From contig OX940865.1 of assembly GCA_954871525.1 (NCBI GenBank), positions 27,636,420 through 27,700,419 of the forward strand: 64,000 bases of DNA, in the 5' to 3' direction. The notes beneath the pieces are model-generated. The model was not told the DNA's origin. It saw only the letters and a list, made by a program, of their open reading frames with translations, and ran no database searches. The stretch's first letter is position 1, and every line of letters begins with the position of its first letter. This document shows, in pieces, positions 10,960-23,930 of the stretch. This DNA comes from Parietaria judaica. Lineage: Eukaryota; Streptophyta; Magnoliopsida; Rosales; Urticaceae. A program made the translations under genes and the position numbers.

Positions 10960-11190
10960 ATGTCCATGCGTCTAAACCAATGTCGGCACAAGCAGAACAA
11001 CGTCCCAAATGACCAAATCTCTTTTTCTTTTATTTTTTTTTCTGATTGTCCCTACGTCTAAAATAGGTGTCGGCACAACCAGAACGACGTCCCAAGTCGG
11101 GTTCTTTTCTTCTGCTCGTCCTTGCGTCTAAACCAATGTCGGTACAAGTGAACGATGTCCCAAATCCTTCTTTTTTTTTTTGTCTGCTTG
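10960..11190. repeat. Three-copy imperfect tandem repeat, 70-85 bp unit
   Basis: Units start at about 10962, 11047 and 11118. Each has TGTCC-(T/A)-CGTCTAAA, GTCGG(C/T)ACAA, GAACGA(C/T)GTCCCAA and then a T/C-rich tract. A degenerate fourth piece at 11190-11250 ends with GCGTCCCAAA. No coding signal. Confidence 0.65.
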
Positions 11191-13165
11191 TCCATGTGCA
11201 CATCCTGTGTTCCTACGACCAGACATGAGTTTTTATAGCGTCCCAAAATAACTATATCCCTAAATAAGTACACACGATTTCTGAAGAAGAAAACTAAATC
11301 AATGAAGAAAAAGATAAACGAAAACGTGTGTATTTAACTAATTAATTAAATCAAAATATTAAAAAGATAAAACTAAAATATAAATTAAGAACATTGTTTA
11401 CCGCACTGCATCATTCTCCTGATGTTCTTTCAGATCCTCAACCCTTTTCCAATATTTTTTCCCCATGTTTAGCCCAAAATCTTACAATTTTTGTGTCCAA
11501 TGCTCGCTCTTGGTTAATGTATTGACACACAAGTAAAACTTCTCGACGGGACTCCACGTGATACTTGAGTACCTTATCTTCATTGTCGTTCTTGGGAACC
11601 ATGATAGAACGATATTTTTTTTCATTTTAGGCGGGAGAGCACGGTTCTTAAAATAGTATATCAAAAGCAAAGAAAATATCTCTATTCGATCTATTGCATC
11701 TATCTTTTTCTTAAAAATATTTAGTAGTTATCACAATTTGATCATGCATTCCTTATAACAATACGTGATTGTCCGCTTATATAAGATCAACATATTTGCA
11801 ACAAATCAGCAAACATCATGATCAGAGTCTAGAAACAAATCAGCAAATATGAAATATAAGGTTTTTTACTTACTAAACTGAATATTTGAAACCATTAAAT
11901 ATCTGCAACATCATCAAAAAGCTTGCTACTCTAAGACAAAATATTAGTGAAAACCCGTATCAATGATCTCTTTCACGATATATATGTCAAATACAAAATG
12001 GAGACGGAAAACGTAACCCTATATTTTTACGCGATTTGGGTCTTCCATCATTACAAATGAAACTCAGCTACATTTTTCGGTATTATTTCTTTTTGGAAAT
12101 ACTAAAAACCAAGAAACGACATGGGAAAAAAAATGGACAGCCATGTCTGATGAAATGACAAGAAAATAGTAAGATGAGAGACAAACGACATATGAACGGT
12201 AAGTACCCAACTTTGTGTTTAAACGAAGAAGAAAAATACTGAAAAATAGTAGGATGGTGAACGACATGAACTTGATGCAAAAGAAACAAGGAAATCGAAG
12301 CAAAGCAAAGAAACGACAAGAATAGAAAACAACGATAAAATAGAGTAAGGAATCTGTCACCAACACAGATACATGAAATCGACTGAAAATTATAGATTTT
12401 TCTGGGGGGGTAGGATTTATTTTCAAAATAAATAAATTAGAAGATGAATAAAGTACTTACATTAAGCGGTACGTGTGAAAATAGACCATTTTAAAAATAA
12501 ATAAATAAATAAAAAAGGACAGATGGTTCATTTGTTATGATTTAGCGGCAAATAGTTCTTAATTGTGAATAAGGATGGGAAGTGGACAGAAATATCTAAA
12601 AAATATTTATTGGATTAGTTTTTAACGAATTGATATAAAACAAAACAAAATATAATATAATAATTTTACTAAAAATAACATGTCACAAAATATTTAAGAT
12701 ACAAAACTAATCCTAAATTAACTATTTCCACACTTACCCTTTTAACATATGGACTATTTTTGCTATATTAACTCATTATATTTTTAGCCATAAATATAAG
12801 ACTAGAAATAGTACGTACTTTGTTGGTAGAAATAGGCTTTAAGATCTATAAGTTAAGGTATGGAAAATCTATGTCGCACTCAACTTTACAAAATTTTTTT
12901 AGAGATTCCAATTTCCACGCATGCGCGTAAAGATTACCCTATTCTCTTAAAGCTGATTTTATTATTTATTTATTTATTGGTGATTGTTAACATTATTTAT
13001 TTCCCTTTTTTGTTCTCTCTTTTTCCTTTTTATTCATAATTTTACTATTGCTAGTAAATAAAAGTACACAAGACAGTCTCTACTGTCGAGCACACGTGGG
13101 AGATAGTGAATGGAATATGATAAATAAACTTATGGAAATTTAATATCGATATATTTTTTTGTTCA

Positions 13166-13168
<3 letters not shown>

Positions 13169-13204
<36 letters not shown>
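13169..13204. repeat. (AT)n microsatellite
   Basis: Uninterrupted AT dinucleotides, about 18 units. Confidence 0.9.
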
Positions 13205-13206
<2 letters not shown>

Positions 13207-14401
13207 AAACTCAATCAAAATGTCTTTAAATGATGTTGTAATGTATTACAAAGTTAGCTCCTAATATTTAAAACCTCTCCCAAAAGATAATCTCGTAAAT
13301 TAAATTTGCTTCACCGGGTTTGACTATGAATAGCCGGTGAAAAGCACGTAAACAAAGGTGATAAAAAAATTGAGAGTTTATTTTATTTTATTTTTTATTA
13401 CGCCTAATTTTGGATACTCTTGAAGTTTTCGCTGAAAAAGAAGGAAGTTAGAGGGTGAGTCGCGGTTCACTAGAAAGATATGCCAATCTATTAAGTAAAA
13501 TTAAGTTCTATTACTATTTATTTATTTAATTATTCATTACTAAACAAGAATATGTGCATTCAACTTTCTTATTATTCAACGAATACATTTCCCTATAGTT
13601 ATATTGTATTCTTAATTTTTGACTAAACCTGGAGAAGGAATCAACTTGTAATAGATTACTATATATCATAATTAATTGGTTTGAACATTTTTATTCCCTC
13701 ATAATAAAGATTCCAGTATATATGCCTTATAGATCTTGATTCCTCAAACCCCATGCAAAGAACCTACGTGTTTCTTGATAAGATTATAACGGTTAATATA
13801 CGCATGAATATATGATATATCCATTTTTATTTTTATTTTTATAGTACTTTGTAATTGATTCCAAGGGAAAATAGTTTCAGTTCAAGTTTGACGAGGCCGA
13901 CCTACAAAAGAGCAATCATTGAGCAACGCTTCGAGAGGTGTTTGTGCAAGGCTCGATTATCGGGGGATGTAATTTTTTATTCGAGTGTCAATGACTTGAG
14001 TGTTCATCATATAAAATCGCAGCTCGAGATGAAAGCTACGCATGCGTGGAAAGGTTTTGCCGGTCCCGAGTTATCACTTCTTGGGCCCTGTTTTTTTGTG
14101 ATTCAACGCACATTTTATTTTGTGCTTGTTTGACATTATCGTATTTTCAATTTCATGTTGTTTCTTTGCTTTTGGATCTCGTAATGTATATATATATATG
14201 AATAATATATATGTATATATATGAATAGTTTAATTACATATTTAAATACATGTGTGTCTATATATATACGTCCATATAAACTAGAGAATTGGCACACTGT
14301 TTTAGCAAACAAACAAAAAAAAAGGAGTATTAATTATGTGAAGGTGGCAAGAAACGGTTGCTGAAACTAGGAGACTTCAAGAGTTCTTCTTAATTAGTAT
14401 A

Positions 14402-14408
<7 letters not shown>

Positions 14409-14443
<35 letters not shown>
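14409..14443. repeat. (TA)n microsatellite
   Basis: Uninterrupted TA dinucleotides, about 17 units. Confidence 0.9.
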
Positions 14444-14446
<3 letters not shown>

Positions 14447-16270
14447 GGTATTAAGAGAAATATAGAAGAAAGTGTGTGATAAGTAGAGCTGGTACGGTGG
14501 TCCTTGCTTATTAAGTAGGTGATAATAATTTGGAACACATGCAAATGTTGTAAAATACACTTCTGTATATTGCTATATGCCACTGATTTATGCTTGGTTG
14601 TTGAGGAACATTACCCACAACCAAATACATACATACAGATACACATGTAATGTAAGTATATTATATACTATATATTATAGATATATTTGCTGCACAAGTT
14701 CCTAATGTTATATCTAGTATGTCAAGCATATTTTCATTCACTTTTTCTTAGCAGCAATATTAGTATCCAACGGCCACGAAATAATATGTCGAGATTCAAT
14801 TCCAACCATACATGTCTCGTTAAGGTCTATTATATTATACAGGGTTGACATGTGAACGAGCATTTATAGCTTATTATAGACGTTAACTCAACACGAATAT
14901 AATTGGATCTTGACGTTGCATTGTGATTTTTTGGCGCTATTGCCACTAAAAAAGATTTAAAATATGCCAGGACATTTCAGAAAAAATTAAAATTAGGTAC
15001 TTATGCCGCATATATAAATATAGTGGCATGTACTATAGTCTATATATATACATAGATTCTGCACAGAAGTGATTCATTTCTCGTACCGAGCATTATCGAG
15101 TAACTTTGAAATGTCAAATTATTTTGAACTTTATTTTTACTTGTTTATTTTGAACCACTGAATTTTTATTTTTTTAATTTCTACTCAAAATCCATATTTT
15201 ACTTATCAATATTAACATAAAATTTTATTGATCTATAGTAAAATTGTTGATCATTTTTAGTCTTCATATGTAATAAGACTGTGAACGGAATTTATTTCCG
15301 AATTGTTACACGACCGTGATATTTTGTTACGTTACATGCCCGAAATAAAAAAGTTCATCACGAGCTTTCGAGGCTTGGCTACAAGAGCTGCCTGTTTTAA
15401 TTAATTTTATTCATTTGCAATGAACAATTCTTAAATTCAATATTTTTTGGGTAATCCGAAAATATCTGTCGTTCATATATTTTCTGTACGAAGTATCAAG
15501 TACGTGATTGAAATACACTGCATGAGGACAATTTCGAAGATTTAAGATCGGTATTTATGATCCATAATAATTATATTGATTAGACTACTCAAATATTTTC
15601 GGATAATTCAGAGACATAAAACACCTTTTTTTTAGGGAACATAAAACACCTTTAATGGGGTATGAAGTGTGTATATACTATAAAGATAACTCCAAAAACG
15701 TACTTCGTATTGGCTATATCATGTGGCCATATTTTCATATAAGATATTATCAAGAAACAAATAAATAAAATCGGGAAGATCTTTCTTTCACGTACTATTA
15801 TCGTAACCTCTACTATTCAAGTGTCCAAAAGTTTACTCTAATTGTTAGAATTATTTGGAAAGTGACAGCGATAAAAACTGTGGCGTGAGAATTAATAACC
15901 TTGTTTAAAATTATATATATACATATTAAAATTGGCAAACTAGAGAAAGTTTGTGTATATATAGATAAATTAGCATTGCCTAAAACCCTAAACCTAACAA
16001 AAAAATTAAATGAAAGAGTTTTCAAGTATTTAGTGGTTACTAATTACTAATTAGCACTTAAAATGGAATATAAATCTTCTAACTTACTTCAATATGATTG
16101 AGCTAAGTAGCTCATGCAATCCCTTGCATTGATATGCTTGTCTAATAATAATAATAATATATGAATCAATTCAATGAATAGTGAACTTAGGTGATAGTAC
16201 CATTATGTTTAACATCTAGGTGTCATTCTAAATATATTATGTTTAAAAAGGGTCCCTATTCCCTAGCTCC

Positions 16271-16547
16271 TAGAACTGAAACTGGTGATGGCCATGCACG
16301 CATCGCGACGTCTCGCGACGGCCACCGGAGGTTCGCGATTCATCCGATTCGGCGTCCAAAATCGCGACCAATCGTGGAGGAGGTTGGCGTCGCGACTTTC
16401 TCCCTCTCTCTCCCTCCCTCTGTCTCGCAGCTCTCTCTCTCTCTCTCCCATCGCGATGCACCGTGAGCTGCCGGGTCACGACGCATCGCGACGATGCCAC
16501 CGGCGATTAGGTCGCGACCCATCGTGGAGCCGTGGGTTGCAGCTCTA
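16271..16547. mobile_element. hAT-type MITE rich in TCGCGA, copy A (277 bp)
   Basis: The 8-bp direct repeat CTAGCTCC at 16263-16270 and 16548-16555 flanks a 277-bp segment. Its ends are TAGAACTGAAAC on the left and, reverse-complemented, TAGAGCTGCAAC on the right (10 of 12 match). An 8-bp target duplication and a TAGAG-like terminus are hallmarks of the hAT superfamily. Inside are eight TCGCGA palindromes (16303, 16313, 16333, 16362, 16390, 16451, 16486, 16512) and a CT-rich tract, in a CpG-dense segment surrounded by AT-rich DNA. It has no transposase and is therefore non-autonomous. It shares size, palindrome content and termini with the element at 37002-37281. Confidence 0.82.
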
Positions 16548-16555
16548 CTAGCTCC

Positions 16556-18959
16556 TATATATTCCTAACTATAGGACTACATTTGAAAGAAATTTATAAT
16601 AATTAAAAATGATAAATTGCATTTTTTGTCCTTAAATTAGACAGTCACAGTACAATTTTGAAAAATCACGGACCAAGAGAAAGGAAAAACATGTTATAAC
16701 TAACTATATATAACTATATATATAAGCTATAATTAGGATATATATAACTTTATATATAAGCTACAATTAGGGAGGTTAAGATGAATGATTTCGTAGCTAT
16801 TGGATAGTAGGGGACAATTTCATGTCAAACAAGAAAATCACTCTTTAATAATAGTAAGTCTTGAAATATATAATATTATTCTATTAAGACTGAACTCTTG
16901 TCAAATTAAAACAATAAAAGGTATTATTGCAACATCATATTCTATCGACATCTGTATATATGAGAGAATAAGACATGTCACCTTCCTGATAATTAGAGAA
17001 GAAAAAAACAGTGATGATCGATTTGCTTATAGAAAAATGAGTATATATAATCATAATTATGTACATTGATTATTATGAAAAAGTATAATTCCCAATTAAT
17101 TGAGATAATTAACTACTCAAAGTTATATAACATTTGTGTTGTATGTGTTTCTATTAATATCGGATTTTTTTTAATATTTTTTATACTTTTTGATTTTTCT
17201 CATATAAAATATTTTTATTTGAAAATAACATCAACGAAGACACATAAGACAAAACTAACTAAAACGTAAACTTGAAGATCTCAACATAATTTTTTTTTAA
17301 ATATGTGTCGCGCTACAACAGCTGACACCGATATTTGTATTCTGGTTCCGTCCCCGATATCATATTCCCATGTTGAACTTTCTTTCACAAACTAATTTTC
17401 GCCCACTCTTACTTTTTCATGTCTTCTTTCCGAAGAAAGTCATGAAAGAAAGATGATCAAAAAGTCAACGCCAGAGGCCACTAATGTCTTCTATCATTTC
17501 AAGAATATTTAGATCCATCACAAATTCACACCTTTATATGTGTTTTCATTATTATTATTATTTTTATTTTTATTTTATTGTTTTGTTTGCTTGTTTTTGG
17601 TGTAAAAAAGCTATAGTTTGTGAAAGTGGCATGATGTGTGAATCTGCTATATTTTGACTCGGGAGAGGGTCCACTTGTCTGCCAAGGATGAAGAATAATG
17701 CATTTGCATTATTTACATGTCACAGACACATTCAGATCATGTTCGGATTTGCACAAATACAAATTTTATCTTCCAATTAAATTGCCTTTGCTACTAATAA
17801 CGTCCCACCAAAATCAAAAACAAATTCATGAACTCGCATTAAAAAAGATAATAATTCAATTGGATTTTCATTTAATTTTAATTTAATTTTCAAAAATGTG
17901 CGATTATTATAGCTTGTTGTGCAAATTCAAAGTTCAAACTATGGGTAGATCACTCAAACGGTATTTTAGATTCTTACCCATTTGGAAATTAGAATTTACC
18001 TAGTAGAAAAAGATAATATATATGTGTGGAAAAAGTTATTAAGAGATCTCAACGATTTCCTATTCCTTGAGTTCAAAAAGGGGGGCCAAATTTTACTTTG
18101 CGATGTTGAGGCCATGTGCAAACTCTGGAAAAAAAAAAAAAGGTGAAAATATAGAGCAATATTAATGATAAAAATCAAATAAAAATAAATTAATTAATTG
18201 ATAAATAAAGTAAAACTTTCTAACTTTCTCCAAACTTTCTACCTTGCGTGCTAGTCCCCCCTTTTCAATTTAAAGTTCACTTTTGGCTAGTGACGCTAAA
18301 TCCACCAAAAAAAAAGCTTCAATTTAGTGGGAACACTGAAACAACTGTAGTTTAGGTCACACGCTTCACTAACATATCTAGCTTTCTAAAAACATACTTT
18401 CTTTTACTTTTCTCGCATTCCCGCTTTTTCTTTGCTTAATCACAATTTTTTTAAGAGTGAAACCGGGATCGAGAACTAGTATTTGGTAGGTTTAAAGCAT
18501 GATCCGGGAAAATGTTGATATTGATCTTCTCAATTATCGGTAACCAATATAAGGACGGGTAAAATTTAGTGTTCACCATGTTTAGAATTGCAACCAATGT
18601 AAATCACGTAATTTAAGAGTTTCTAATGATATTTAAAGAAAAAGAAAAACGTTACAAATTGTTCTTCTCCCGAAACCGCTGGATACCCTGATTTTACGAA
18701 GCAATCAAACAAATTTTAAGCCCGTATTGATGATCGATAATTTAATCGGTATAAAAGTTTCACCATACTCTTCTACGTAGGTATCAAAGAACCTAGTGAC
18801 GTCGTAAATATCCGGACCATAAAAGTTGAAAGTTGCATATCTTGGATGATGGTTATTGATTATCAATATTTTCTCTAATTTATAATAATAAATTTCTAAA
18901 CGTAGAAAAATGCATCTTCATTAACGATCTTGATTCCGAAAAAAATACAAATTAACAAA
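16556..18959. other. Intergenic region downstream of BIG GRAIN 1-like
   Basis: AT-rich DNA without a supported gene. The ORFs at 16800-17269 and 17698-17886 have low-complexity, AT-driven composition. The 3'UTR of the BIG GRAIN 1-like gene should lie at the right end. Confidence 0.4.
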
Positions 18960-19778
18960 CTACAAGATCAATCCATTGGCAATGGCTCGATTGGTGGTGA
19001 CACTCGTGGTCTCATACACTGGAAGCTCTTCTCTGTACCTTTCCACAACTAGATGATCAAGCTCGAAAAGATCCGAGCTTGCGCAGCTCAGATCCTCATC
19101 GTCATCGTCGTCGTCATCTTCGTTGAAGCTTCTTCTGACACCCGATAATGGTGTCAAATCCCGTTCACGAAGAACCCCGTATGGCTTCGAGTCCTCGGCT
19201 ATGAAGAACCTCACCGACCGCTTCTCGTGCTGGCTCTTGGCGGCCTGGGGTTTGCTCAGGCATGACTTCGACACGTTGACTTCTGAGGGAGTCAACGCCA
19301 CGTCCTCAACGGCTCCGACGTAGCACATCTTTGACTTCTTGACAGTTCCGTTGGCGCCGGAGGAGGCGAAGATGGAGTTGAGGAAGGTGGCGATGCGCCG
19401 CGGCGAGATGGGCTGCTTGACTTTCTTGAGCTCGGTGTAGAGCTTCATGGCTCGGAGCTTGGTCTTCGAGAACCCGGTGTTGACCGAGTTGCTCGGGTTC
19501 TTCTTCTTCTTCCGGTTGGACTCGGCGCTGTCAGAGTTGGACCAGGCCGACTCGGACGAGGAGGAGGCTGTGACGCTCTGCGTTTCGACCCAGCTCTCGA
19601 TCATGGTGGCTCTGCTGAACTCCCGGTCGGAGAACGATGAGTTTTTGCTGTGGTGGCGGTAATGATGGTGGTGGTCGGACTTTGAATCGTCGGTGGAGCG
19701 GTAGATGGAGTCGAGGAGAGACGACGAGAAGGAGGGTGTTCGCCTCCTTCGCGGGGTTGCCATGTCTTCCGAGCTCCG

Positions 19779-19781
<3 letters not shown>
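18960..19781 (-). CDS. BG1-like: BIG GRAIN 1-like protein
   Basis: Intronless ORF of 273 residues. Conserved family blocks are visible: SFSSSLLDSIYRS near the N-terminus (17-29), a central MKLYTELKKVKQPISPRRIA followed by TFLNSIF (about 110-138), an acidic run (EDDDDDDDEDL, about 222-232), and the invariant C-terminus LPVYETTSVTTNRAIANGLI-L (253-273). The family is plant-specific. Rice BG1 is a plasma-membrane-associated positive regulator of auxin response and transport that affects organ and grain size. No membrane segment is seen, so association would be peripheral. A second Met at residue 7 (19763-19761) is an alternative start. The leader carries long GA and TA microsatellites, and an internal duplication lies upstream. 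Most of the ORF is GC-rich relative to its flanks. Confidence 0.88.
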
Positions 19782-19782
<1 letters not shown>

Positions 19783-19833
<51 letters not shown>

Positions 19834-19887
19834 AGGGAGGGAGGGAGGGAGAGAGAGAGAGAGGGAGGGAGGGAGAGAGAGAGAGGG
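19783..19887. repeat. GA / GGGA microsatellite in BIG GRAIN 1-like leader
   Basis: About 100 bp of (GA)n with interspersed GGGA blocks starts two bases upstream of the ATG. On the mRNA strand it is a CT-rich leader. Its position makes it part of the 5'UTR and length-polymorphic by nature. Confidence 0.85.
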
Positions 19888-19934
19888 CAAAGCTGAAAAG
19901 GGTTTTATCCTGAGAGATTTTGAGATGATTAGGG

Positions 19935-19991
<57 letters not shown>

Positions 19992-20140
19992 ACACACACT
20001 AAGTCTATATACAGATCGTTACTTCTATATAGAGAGAGAAAGTGAGGACCTTCAAGAGATAGAGAGATAAGAGTGGCCAAAGCAAAGCAAAGCTGAAGTG
20101 TGTTTTTATAGTGAGAGACTTTAAGATGGTCATATAATAT
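19881..20140. repeat. Diverged tandem duplication upstream of BIG GRAIN 1-like
   Basis: The block at 19881-19945 (GGCAAAGCTGAA, GGTTTTATC, TGAGAGATTTTGAGATG) recurs at 20073-20140 (GGCCAAAG, CAAAGCTGAAGTG, TTTTTATAGTGAGAGACTTT, AAGATGG). A (TA)n run of about 25 units at 19939-19988 and GA-rich sequence lie between them. The duplicated unit is about 190 bp and includes leader and promoter sequence. Confidence 0.65.
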
Positions 20141-20758
20141 AGTAATATACTGATATACATATAATATACATATATATAGGGAGAGAGTGTCTGGTGTAAG
20201 AGGGTCAAAAGCTGCAATAAAAAGGAGAGAGTTGGCGATGAACGTGCTTAGAAGAAGAAGGCCGTGCGTGCGGGTGAATTATAGTTCCAGGTTGTCACTT
20301 ATTTTTTTTAATACTATTCTTAATCATAATTATTATACCTTCACCTTTTACTTTCACTTTCTTTTTTTTTCTCTCCAAACTTTGGTACCTTGATCGATTG
20401 ATCCCATATTCCCAATATTTTTCATGTAGATAGCTTCTTTAATAGTTGAATTTTGAATCTTCTTCGTTGAGATTTTGAGTTCAATCCGCTTGATACTAAC
20501 ATTTAAATAAATATTCTTGACGTAAATAATTGGTATTGATTCTTGACGTAAAATTTAAACCATAATTAATATTGATTTTTTTTTTAACCAACACTATTGA
20601 TATACCCGTATATCAAACTTACGAGTTTGTAAAACATAGTTCATTAAATTGTATGCTAGCACAAAGATATGGCATATTTTGGAGTAACATTCTCAAAAGT
20701 ACCATCAAATCACAAGCCTTAGCCATTGTTATTAGAGATTTAGATCTAATAATACGAG

Positions 20759-21658
20759 AGTGTTTGGAAGCGTTTTCCAAAAGCATTTTGTGTTTTGGGA
20801 AAAGCTTCCTACGGAATATACTCTTAAGGCTATGATTGGTTATTTTTTTTATAAAATATTTTGGCAAAATGCATTTTGGTTTTACTTACTTTTGCTTGCA
20901 AAATGAAAACACCTAAAAGATGTTTTTATTTTCTTATCTACCTTACATGTCGTTGTCTTACTCGTATTTCTTAATTTTAATTTTAATTTTAATTTTAATT
21001 TTTCTTTTTATACCTCTTATCTCGTGCATTAAATATGGAATATTATATATTATATGTATTATGTAGAATAATGATACATATGTATGTAACACTGTTTAAT
21101 ATATGCTATACATAGAGAGGTGTATATTATGTGTAAATATATATTACATACAAACGTGTATAGTATTCCATAATAGTTTGTAATTTTATATGTATACAGT
21201 GTATAATGTTATCGATAGGATAATAATTTGTATGTTTAGAGTGTATAATTTTATTGATTGCATAATAGTTTATTTGTAAACAAAGACGTATGATATTATG
21301 TATCATAATTTTATAATATTGTATAATCGAATATTATGTATGGTGTAAACAGAGGTGTATTATGTATAGAAAAGTGTATAATGTATGTTTATATATAATT
21401 TTACAGATGGTTCTATTAATTACAAATGATCTTTTTAACTAAAAAATTAAACCAACTTTTTTTTTAACTCTTTGAAAATAATAATACAAAGCAAAACTAA
21501 ATACAAAAAAATAAACCAAACACAGTTTTAGTTTTCTTTTTTAAAAAATAGTTCATCAAAATTGTAACCAATCACATTTTCGAAACGTTTTTATAAAGCT
21601 GTTTGAAAAAATAAAAAATACAAACGTAAAATAAAAATAGAAAACGCTTCCAAACACT
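20759..21658. mobile_element. Candidate TIR transposon, about 900 bp
   Basis: The left end AGTGTTTGGAAGCGTTTTC at 20759 is matched perfectly by the reverse complement of the right end at 21640-21658. Similarity continues weakly inward, with TGATTGGTTA in both arms at about 20832 and 21570. The interior is AT-rich with GTGTATAAT-type words and no coding capacity. I could not see a clean target-site duplication, so the superfamily is open. The long imperfect arms would suit a Mutator-like or foldback element. Confidence 0.65.
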
Positions 21659-23038
21659 ACCAAACTTCAAAATTTACCTTTTTTAATCTTTGCTTACTAA
21701 TCACACAATATGACCATGTGCTAAGTAAAATAAATGGTCACATCAGATATGATTATCAATGATTCAATCAACTAAAGTGTTTCCTAACCTCCAAAAAAAT
21801 TAATGAAAATAAATCTAAATATTCGATCCAAATTCCATAACTTCTATGCCTGAACAAAGCCGTGAAGAAAAAAAAAAAACCATGAAAGAAATTTGTTCAA
21901 TGAGACCCCACCTACAAATACAATCATTCACCTCGGGAAACCATAAATTGAAGGAGGGAAAAATACAGTAACTACACATTTACTAATCAGTGAAATTAAC
22001 CGAATCTTGCTTAGGCTTTACTAATACAAATCTTAGGCTTTTAATCTTTGCATATTAACGCGTTAAGGCTTTATTGGATTCCTTTGATCTCATAATCATT
22101 CGAATGACTTACTGCCACTGACTGGAAGAATCTTACTTTTACCACAAAGAAGAAAGCACACTTTTTGCTCTTTATCCACTTTCGAACAAAGTAATTACCT
22201 TTTTTTGTCACTGCGGCAACATTATGTCGCCGTATTTTTATCAACATTCATGATTCATACTTCATACACTATTTATTTTTATGAGCAAAAAACACCAATC
22301 AATTTCACAAGCACTAGAAACCTAATTATTCCGGCCCAATTGGTTGGAGTTTCATGGGGCTTTCGTTGCTAAACCGCAAGTTCTTAAAACCAGAGCTCGG
22401 CCCCGAACACTTGGCAAAGCAAGTCCATGGTCACCAGCTCCCGAGTCCGAGCCTGCTACCAATCCAACTATTTCGGTTCACGTTAAACCTAAGCTTTTAA
22501 GGCTTATTTTTCCCCATCGACAGCACACTTTACCATCCACATTAAAGCACAATATTATTCGTAAACAGCGGAAAATTAAGATGAAGAAAACCTTAACTAT
22601 TCTTTAAGAGGATATAATTTTTAAGGAAAGTTTAAATTTCATAAAATCTAATAGGGTGATCGACATTATAGCTTAACATGAATAGCCCTATTGTACAATA
22701 CATTTGAATGAATTATAAGAAGCCTAAAGTAATTCACATCTAACAATTTTATCTAAAAACATAGACTAAGATCAAGAAAATAATTAGACCAAACGTGTAG
22801 TCTCTCAAAGAGAGTAAGTTAATCCACTAAACGCATGAAAGAGTACAAAATTTGCAACATAAATAAGAAGGAAAATTTCAAGGGTCTAACACAAAAAGGT
22901 CATAACTTTAACAAAAATCGGAACACCCATAAGACAGAACCACGCGACAGCTCGGTTTCAAATCCCTTTTCAACTAACTTAACTAGTAGAACCCTCTCCC
23001 ATCACAAGCAAATTTCAAAAGGAGGAAACGAAGTCGAA
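21659..23038. other. Intergenic region before RPS27
   Basis: AT-rich DNA. The ORF at 22344-22607 has no recognised motif. The right end, from roughly 22850, is the likely 3'UTR of the RPS27 gene read on the minus strand. Confidence 0.4.
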
Positions 23039-23848
<810 letters not shown>

Positions 23849-23930
23849 TGTCGGAGATTTGGAAGCTCGCGAAAAACACTAGAAAGCTCTGAGCAAAAAA
23901 TACAGAGGTCGGAGAGAGAGTTCAGCACAA

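Larger units (their letters stand above)
10576..16262. other. Gene-poor intergenic region
   Basis: Strongly AT-rich. Apart from the 10.96-kb tandem repeat and AT microsatellites I find no supported gene. The 92-codon ORF at 13855-14133 has no recognisable motif. A segment at about 12080-12400 is unusually rich in ACGACA and AAACGAC words, like segments at 24070-24190 and 46700-46940. Confidence 0.45.

Noticed and set aside
13855..14133. 92-codon ORF on the plus strand in the gene-poor region
   Set aside because: No recognisable motif, no splice partners, flanked by AT-rich repeats; length is attainable by chance.
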